The notes beneath the pieces are model-generated. The model saw nothing but the letters and a program-made list of their open reading frames with translations, was not told the origin of the DNA and ran no database searches. From positions 1 through 27,916 of IMG/VR virus record IMGVR_UViG_3300008952_002741: 27,916 nucleotides of DNA; one strand, written 5' to 3'. How positions within the stretch are numbered: the stretch's first letter is position 1; the number at the start of each line of letters is the position of its first letter. Source of the stretch: a virus. Shown here piece by piece: positions 23,268 to 27,916 of the stretch. The translations under genes and the position numbers were made by a program.

Positions 23268-26200
23268 AGAGAAGAATATTATATGTACCAATGCACTTGT
23301 CTACTGGCGGCTCTCCCCAGTGGTTATACGAGCTTATAAAAGTTAGCATGCTAGAAAGCGAGGTTTTTGTAGCAGAATTTAATAATTATGGTTCATATAA
23401 TATACAAAAAGATAAAATAATTAATCTTGTTGGCAAAAAAAGTCATGAATGCATAGGGCCTTGCTTCTCCGATAATTGGAAAGAAGAGAGAAACAGGCTT
23501 TGGGAGATTATACAAGAATTTAAACCACACGTCATACATTTTAATGAAATACCAGAAAATTTTGAATATAATGGATTTCCAGAAGATTTACTAGAAAAAA
23601 TATATAACAAAAACAGGAGGTATAAAATATTAGAGACTTGTCACTCTAATTCTTTTGATTTCAGTAACAAAGTTCATATTCCAGATGGTTATGTTTGCGT
23701 TTCCGAATATCATCCAGAGAAGATAAAAGAAGTCTTTCCAGATGCCGAATGCTATATATGGGATTATGAAATAACACCTAAAGAAAGACCGGACAGAAAA
23801 GAGACCTTATTGAGCCTCGGTTTGGATCCCGAGAAAACTCATATATTAAACGTCGGCCTTTTTCATGAAAATAAAAATCAAAAGTTTATTTATGAAATAG
23901 CCGAGCAAATGTTAGACAAGAATATAGAGTTTCATTTTATAGGGAACGATTGTTATCTATGTAATTGTGGTATAGAGAATACAGATTTACCTAATTGTAA
24001 AGTTTGGGGAGAAAGAAATGACGTTGATACTTTTTACTCATGCATGGACTTATTCTTTTTTCCGTCTAAAAGAGAGCTAAACCCTCTAAGCGTAAAAGAG
24101 GCTATATCTTGGGGTATGCCTGTTTTAATGAATAGAATAGAGTCTTGCGATCTATATAAAAAATATGAAAATAATGATAAGGTAACTTTTATAGATGACG
24201 TAGACGCAAAAGAGTATATTAAGAAAATCATTAAAAACCCAAGAAAAAAAGAAGATTTAAGAATAGCTTTGTATACAAGTTTCTACAATAACGCCAGATA
24301 CATACCGGGATTGTATGAACAAATATACAACCAAACTCACTCTGACTGGAAGTGGTTCGTAACAGATGATTTCAGTAAAGATGATACGGTAAAAAGCGCT
24401 CTTCTTGATTTAGCCTCTAGGGATAGCAGAGTAATTTATTGCGAGCAAAAAAGTAAAAAAGAAATGTTTTGGAATCCTCAGCATTTTATATCTGAAGATT
24501 GTGATTATCTTGCTTTAGTAGACGCAGATGATGGTATATACCCTAAAGCTTTAGAGTTTTTAAATCATATGCTGAAAAAAAATCCAGACGCATTCAGCTT
24601 CTCCACTTGGTTTCATCAGTATAAAAATAACTTAAATGAAGTAAGAAATATAACACACACAGACTACTCTTATCCAAAAGGGGACTGGCACAACTACTTA
24701 AACAAACATGAAAATGATTTAAAAAATGATGGTTTCGACTGGAGTTATTTGAGGAGCTTTAGATTTTTCGGAGCTTTGAGAGGGCATAAAAATAATAAAA
24801 AAGTTGAAATAGATGTAGACTATCCAGTAGAAACTGTCTATGAAGATTCAATAAGAATGGCTCAATTACAGAAATATGGAGACTACATTCTTTTTCCTAG
24901 ACCTATGTACAAAGTCTTGAATCACGAAGAGTCTCATGCTACGCCTTCTAACGTAAACGAGAAGCAAAATAGAGTAGGTAAGCAAAATCTTTACAACTCT
25001 ATAAAATCAACAAAAGACTTTAGTCATAATACAATATTACCAACTTATTATGATTTTTTTGATGAGCTTTGTGCGTTATCTAGGTCAAGCATTCATTTTG
25101 AAAAAGATAGAAAAAAGATTTGTTTAATTACTAATAGATTTGTTTCTGACTCCAATATAGAAAAAATGTCTGATCTTTATTTTGATCATGACTTCTGCAT
25201 AAATGAATTCTCTGAATCTGTAGATTACTTTTTTATGAGCTGTGATAGCTTTACTGATAGTCAGCTTAAGGATATATTTGAAAAATTAAAGAACATAAAT
25301 GGAGATTTTGAATTAAACTTATATTGTTTGCTAGAAGGTTTAGGCGACGCTTCTTTTGAAAAGGCAAAATCAAGAATATTAAAAATATTTAATAAGCCCA
25401 TGAGTTGGAATCATTTTTGTAGAAATTCATTTTTTAAAATACCTTTTAAAAATAGCGATAATAACAAAAGTAGTAAAAAGAAGGTGTTAATTGAGCTTTG
25501 TAGTTCTTCCTTAGGCGACAGTATCGCTTGGACTCCATACGCGGAGCAATACAGGCAGGAGAATGATTGCGAAGTATACCTTTTCACCTACAAAAACGAT
25601 CTATATCGAAATAGTTATCCAGACATAACTTTTGTTGATGATATGGGAGATGTGAAAAATATAGACTTTGACAATAAGTTTAGAATAGGTTGGTTTAATG
25701 ATACTCCTGATTGGGTTAAAAATCAAGAAGAGCAGAGAGCGGGGTCTTACTACCTTGGATTAAAGCATAAAGAGATTAAGCCAAAGATAGATGTTAAAAA
25801 CAAAAATAAGGTAATAGATGGTAAATATGTATGTATATCTGTTCAGTCCACAGCTCAGTGTAAATACTGGAATAACCCAAAAGGTTGGAATGAGATTATA
25901 AAGTATTTAAATTCAAAAGGTTATAAAGTAGTCTGCATAGACAGGCACGCAACTTATGGTGGAAAAGGTAAGTTTAATAAAGTTCCTTCTGGTGCCATAA
26001 ACAAAACAGGAGATTTCGACTTACAAGAGAGAATAACCGACTTATATCATTGTGATTTTTTCATAGGTCTTGGCTCTGGGCTTTCTTGGCTCGCTTGGGG
26101 TGTCGGTAAAGATGTGGTTTTGATAAGTGGTTTCAGTAATGAACAGACAGAATTTTATACACCTTATAGAGTGATAAATAAAAATGTCTGTAATTCTTGT

Positions 26201-27097
26201 TGGAATAGGCATGAGTTTGACCCAAATAATTGGAGCTGGTGCCCGGATCATGAGGGCACGAAAAGACAATTCGAGTGCTCGAAGCAAATAACTTCTAAAA
26301 TGGTAATAGAGGAAATAAATGAGCTACTAAAAAATAACTATCATTTTCATGACTCCAAAATGACGAGAATGCTGAAAAGAATAACATCCTCCAGAGACTC
26401 AATTAAAGGTTGGCCTGAGGCTTGGGCGCACATCTATGATGAAGTGTGCGTTAAAAAGCAATATGAGTATGGTTTTAAAGTAAATGAAGGGGATTACGTG
26501 GTGGATTTGGGTTGCTCTACTGGAGCTTTCTATGAAAGCATAAAAAATAAAAACGTACAGTATTTAGGGATTGAGGCCGCTAAGCAAAATTTAGAAGATT
26601 TTAAATCTATACTTCTTCCAGAAGATAATGTTGTTCTAAAGCATAATATAGTTACTAATACCAAGCATGGATTAGTAGCAATAGAATCTAATGATTACGA
26701 TAGTGGTAAAAAATCTCAAGCAGAGGCTCTATCTTTAGAGCAAATAATACTTTTAGGAGATAAAAGAAAAATAGACTTTCTTAAATTTGACATAGAAGGA
26801 GAAGAAATAGCAGTTTTAAGTGATGAAAATTCTTACAATTTATTCATTAAGTACATTAAAACTTTTTCTGGAGAATATCATTTAATTGAAAACTCTGCCA
26901 CGATGACCGCGTATAGCAAAGAAAGCATGAAGCCCATATCCACGCTCAAAAAATTAAAAGATGACGAAAGAGTAAATTTAAAAATTTATTCAGTTGATGG
27001 TATAGATATAACTGAGAGCTTCTGGGAAAAAGCTGACTTTGAAAAAGAAAAACATAATTTTTATACTGAAGCAATAATCACGGGGAAAATAACATAA
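23264..27097 (+). CDS. 1277-residue fusion: GT4, GT2, TibC/BAHT-like heptosyltransferase, FkbM methyltransferase
   Basis: Four domains are visible. Residues 1 to about 330 form a GT4-like GT-B enzyme (M-H-L-S-T-G-G-S-P-Q-W near the start, and E271-x7-E279 followed by A-I-S-W-G-M-P). About 332-600 is a GT2 domain (A-L-Y-T-S-F-Y-N-N-A-R-Y, D-D-F-S-K-D-D, and DxD at 420-422 in V-D-A-D-D-G). A less clear linker runs from 600 to 737. About 738-1030 is GT9-like with S-S-L-G-D-S-I-A-W-T-P and a four-cysteine site, C976, C979, C993 (W-C-P-D-H) and C1005 (R-Q-F-E-C), the signature of TibC/BAHT protein O-heptosyltransferases. About 1048-1277 is an FkbM methyltransferase (V-V-D-L-G-C-S-T-G-A-F, 1079-1089; K-F-D-I-E-G-E-E). 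Together they could build and cap a glycan. Confidence 0.82.
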   Translation: MKRRILYVPMHLSTGGSPQWLYELIKVSMLESEVFVAEFNNYGSYNIQKDKIINLVGKKSHECIGPCFSDNWKEERNRLWEIIQEFKPHVIHFNEIPENFEYNGFPEDLLEKIYNKNRRYKILETCHSNSFDFSNKVHIPDGYVCVSEYHPEKIKEVFPDAECYIWDYEITPKERPDRKETLLSLGLDPEKTHILNVGLFHENKNQKFIYEIAEQMLDKNIEFHFIGNDCYLCNCGIENTDLPNCKVWGERNDVDTFYSCMDLFFFPSKRELNPLSVKEAISWGMPVLMNRIESCDLYKKYENNDKVTFIDDVDAKEYIKKIIKNPRKKEDLRIALYTSFYNNARYIPGLYEQIYNQTHSDWKWFVTDDFSKDDTVKSALLDLASRDSRVIYCEQKSKKEMFWNPQHFISEDCDYLALVDADDGIYPKALEFLNHMLKKNPDAFSFSTWFHQYKNNLNEVRNITHTDYSYPKGDWHNYLNKHENDLKNDGFDWSYLRSFRFFGALRGHKNNKKVEIDVDYPVETVYEDSIRMAQLQKYGDYILFPRPMYKVLNHEESHATPSNVNEKQNRVGKQNLYNSIKSTKDFSHNTILPTYYDFFDELCALSRSSIHFEKDRKKICLITNRFVSDSNIEKMSDLYFDHDFCINEFSESVDYFFMSCDSFTDSQLKDIFEKLKNINGDFELNLYCLLEGLGDASFEKAKSRILKIFNKPMSWNHFCRNSFFKIPFKNSDNNKSSKKKVLIELCSSSLGDSIAWTPYAEQYRQENDCEVYLFTYKNDLYRNSYPDITFVDDMGDVKNIDFDNKFRIGWFNDTPDWVKNQEEQRAGSYYLGLKHKEIKPKIDVKNKNKVIDGKYVCISVQSTAQCKYWNNPKGWNEIIKYLNSKGYKVVCIDRHATYGGKGKFNKVPSGAINKTGDFDLQERITDLYHCDFFIGLGSGLSWLAWGVGKDVVLISGFSNEQTEFYTPYRVINKNVCNSCWNRHEFDPNNWSWCPDHEGTKRQFECSKQITSKMVIEEINELLKNNYHFHDSKMTRMLKRITSSRDSIKGWPEAWAHIYDEVCVKKQYEYGFKVNEGDYVVDLGCSTGAFYESIKNKNVQYLGIEAAKQNLEDFKSILLPEDNVVLKHNIVTNTKHGLVAIESNDYDSGKKSQAEALSLEQIILLGDKRKIDFLKFDIEGEEIAVLSDENSYNLFIKYIKTFSGEYHLIENSATMTAYSKESMKPISTLKKLKDDERVNLKIYSVDGIDITESFWEKADFEKEKHNFYTEAIITGKIT

Positions 27098-27107
27098 TAA
27101 AAACATT

Positions 27108-27500
27108 ATGAAAGTAGAAGTATCAGATGGAGAGGTTTTGGATAAGCTATCTATCTTGGAAATCAAATTAGAAAATATACAAGATGGGTCTAAACTAGCT
27201 AATATCGGAAAAGAACACGTTTCATTATTGGAGACTATTGGTCAGCCAGATTGGCATGAACATGTGTTTAGAAGACATGGGTTTTATGACCAACTAAAAG
27301 GTATAAATAAAGAGCTATGGGATATAGAAGACAAGATAAGACTAAAAGAAAAAAATCAAGAATTTGACTCTATTTTTATTAAGTTAGCGCGAGACGTCTA
27401 CTATACTAATGACAAAAGAGCTGAAATAAAGAAGGAAATTAACATTTACACTGGATCCAATCTATTAGAAGAAAAATCTTACGAAGATTATGTCCAATAA
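27108..27500 (+). CDS. DUF6165-like protein of glycan loci
   Basis: This 130-residue protein starts 10 bases after the giant fusion. It opens with V-S-D-G-E-V-L-D-K-L-S-I-L-E-I-K-L-E, continues with L-W-D-I-E-D-K-I-R near the middle, then F-I-K-L-A-R-D-V-Y-Y-T-N-D-K-R-A-E-I-K, and closes with G-S-N-L-L-E-E-K-S-Y. I associate this pattern with a small uncharacterised family (DUF6165) often encoded beside glycosyltransferases in bacteria. It is helical and soluble, with no catalytic signature visible. It is probably the last gene of the island and co-transcribed with it. The family name comes from pattern memory and was not searched. Confidence 0.65.
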   Translation: MKVEVSDGEVLDKLSILEIKLENIQDGSKLANIGKEHVSLLETIGQPDWHEHVFRRHGFYDQLKGINKELWDIEDKIRLKEKNQEFDSIFIKLARDVYYTNDKRAEIKKEINIYTGSNLLEEKSYEDYVQ

Positions 27501-27514
27501 TGTGTAATTTATAT
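27501..27514 (+). promoter_or_regulatory. TGTA-type promoter-like element before the collagen-like gene
   Basis: TGTGTAATTTATAT starts directly after the previous stop and 19 bases before the ATG at 27520. It is the closest match to the element at 214. No ribosome-binding site is evident. Confidence 0.4.
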
Positions 27515-27519
27515 AGTAT

Positions 27520-27916
27520 ATGGCGGTCAAGAGGTATGTCGGAGATAAGCTAGTAGGCTTAGATGCTGAAAGGGATGGTGTTTTACACACTGTATCTGAC
27601 GGCGCAAATTTTTATGCAACTGACGATCCCTACAATGTATACATAAAAGAGAACGAAGCTTGGCAGCAGATTAGCGGTGGCGGAGGTGGTACAGATGGAA
27701 CTGCAGGTACTTCAGGTTCTAGTGGTACATCAGGTTCATCTGGCACTTCGGGAAGCTCCGGTACATCAGGTTCTAGTGGTGTAGATGGAACTTCAGGTAC
27801 TTCAGGTTCATCTGGTACTTCGGGAAGCTCAGGAACTTCCGGTACAACAGGTTCTAGTGGTGAAGATGGAACTTCAGGTACTTCAGGTTCATCTGGTACT
27901 TCGGGAAGCTCTGGAA
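27520..27916 (+). CDS. collagen-like Gly-Thr-Ser/Gly-Ser-Ser repeat protein, 3' end outside the window
   Basis: The ATG at 27520 gives 132 codons, open to the window edge. The first 50 residues (M-A-V-K-R-Y-V-G-D-K-L-V-G-L-D, then Y-A-T-D-D-P-Y-N-V-Y and A-W-Q-Q-I-S) look like a small beta anchor. After a run of five glycines, every third residue is Gly with T-S or S-S between, interrupted by D-G-T units. This is a collagen-like Gly-X-Y pattern without proline. Such regions form trimeric stalks in phage fibres. The dense Ser and Thr would offer many O-glycosylation sites, and the gene follows the glycan-modification island directly. Its binding head, if any, lies beyond the edge. Confidence 0.75.
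   Translation, partial: MAVKRYVGDKLVGLDAERDGVLHTVSDGANFYATDDPYNVYIKENEAWQQISGGGGGTDGTAGTSGSSGTSGSSGTSGSSGTSGSSGVDGTSGTSGSSGTSGSSGTSGTTGSSGEDGTSGTSGSSGTSGSSG
27694..27916 (+). repeat. in-frame tandem DNA repeats encoding Gly-Thr-Ser/Gly-Ser-Ser
   Basis: Units beginning GATGGAACT start at 27694, 27784 and 27865, giving periods of 90 and 81 bases (30 and 27 codons). Inside each unit a shorter 18-base step encodes G-T-S-G-S-S. The 27784 and 27865 units share a long near-identical stretch, so recent duplication or length variation is likely. Confidence 0.88.

Noticed and set aside
27694-27916. Possible CRISPR array
   Set aside because: The repeats are in frame, encode Gly-Thr-Ser/Gly-Ser-Ser, and have no unique spacers.

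Overview
The window looks like part of the genome of an uncultured tailed double-stranded DNA virus (Caudoviricetes). It is AT-rich and almost wholly coding, with nearly all genes on the + strand, very tight start/stop overlaps, and a recognisable packaging and head module: large terminase, portal, prohead protease with scaffold, decoration-like protein and major capsid protein. The host cannot be read from the sequence. A Gram-negative, possibly marine, host would fit the heptosyltransferase-like enzymes, but that is inference. No tRNA, rRNA, CRISPR array, insertion sequence or attachment site was seen. No gene-free stretch reaches 300 bases.

Layout. 1-546: two divergent small membrane proteins that share an MscS-like transmembrane segment. 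567-5708: a PhoH-type ATPase, one lone minus-strand gene, a zinc-ribbon protein, a divergent sigma-like factor, a 2-oxoglutarate dioxygenase-like protein, an unknown protein that may be the small terminase, and an XPF/ERCC4-type nuclease. 5708-7561: large terminase. 7588-11795: a Ser-Gly-repeat structural protein, the portal, and a tubulin/FtsZ-like GTPase placed inside the virion gene block. 11862-17220: virion proteins, including a prohead protease whose 3' half appears to be re-expressed as a separate scaffold from an internal start, a decoration-like protein and the capsid protein, with two strong intrinsic terminators. 17238-20861: a second Ser-Gly-repeat protein and two LamG-type fibre/adhesin proteins. 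20899-27500: a glycan-modification island of GT9-like transferase, unknown protein, truncated NodU/TobZ-type carbamoyltransferase, a 1277-residue fusion (GT4, GT2, TibC/BAHT-like heptosyltransferase, FkbM methyltransferase) and a DUF6165-like protein. 27520 to the edge: a collagen-like Gly-Thr-Ser/Gly-Ser-Ser repeat protein, cut by the window end.

How it may work together. The sigma-like protein could direct transcription from a recurring TGTA(A/T)-rich element that sits just before several virion genes and after both terminators. The packaging and head genes are in a conventional order, apart from the tubulin-like GTPase. The most unusual part is the island at 20899-27500. It lies between surface proteins rich in Ser, Thr and Gly, and its largest gene carries the four-cysteine signature of enzymes that O-heptosylate serines on bacterial autotransporters. 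This raises the hypothesis that the virus glycosylates, and perhaps carbamoylates and methylates, its own fibre proteins. Modification of the host surface is the main alternative.
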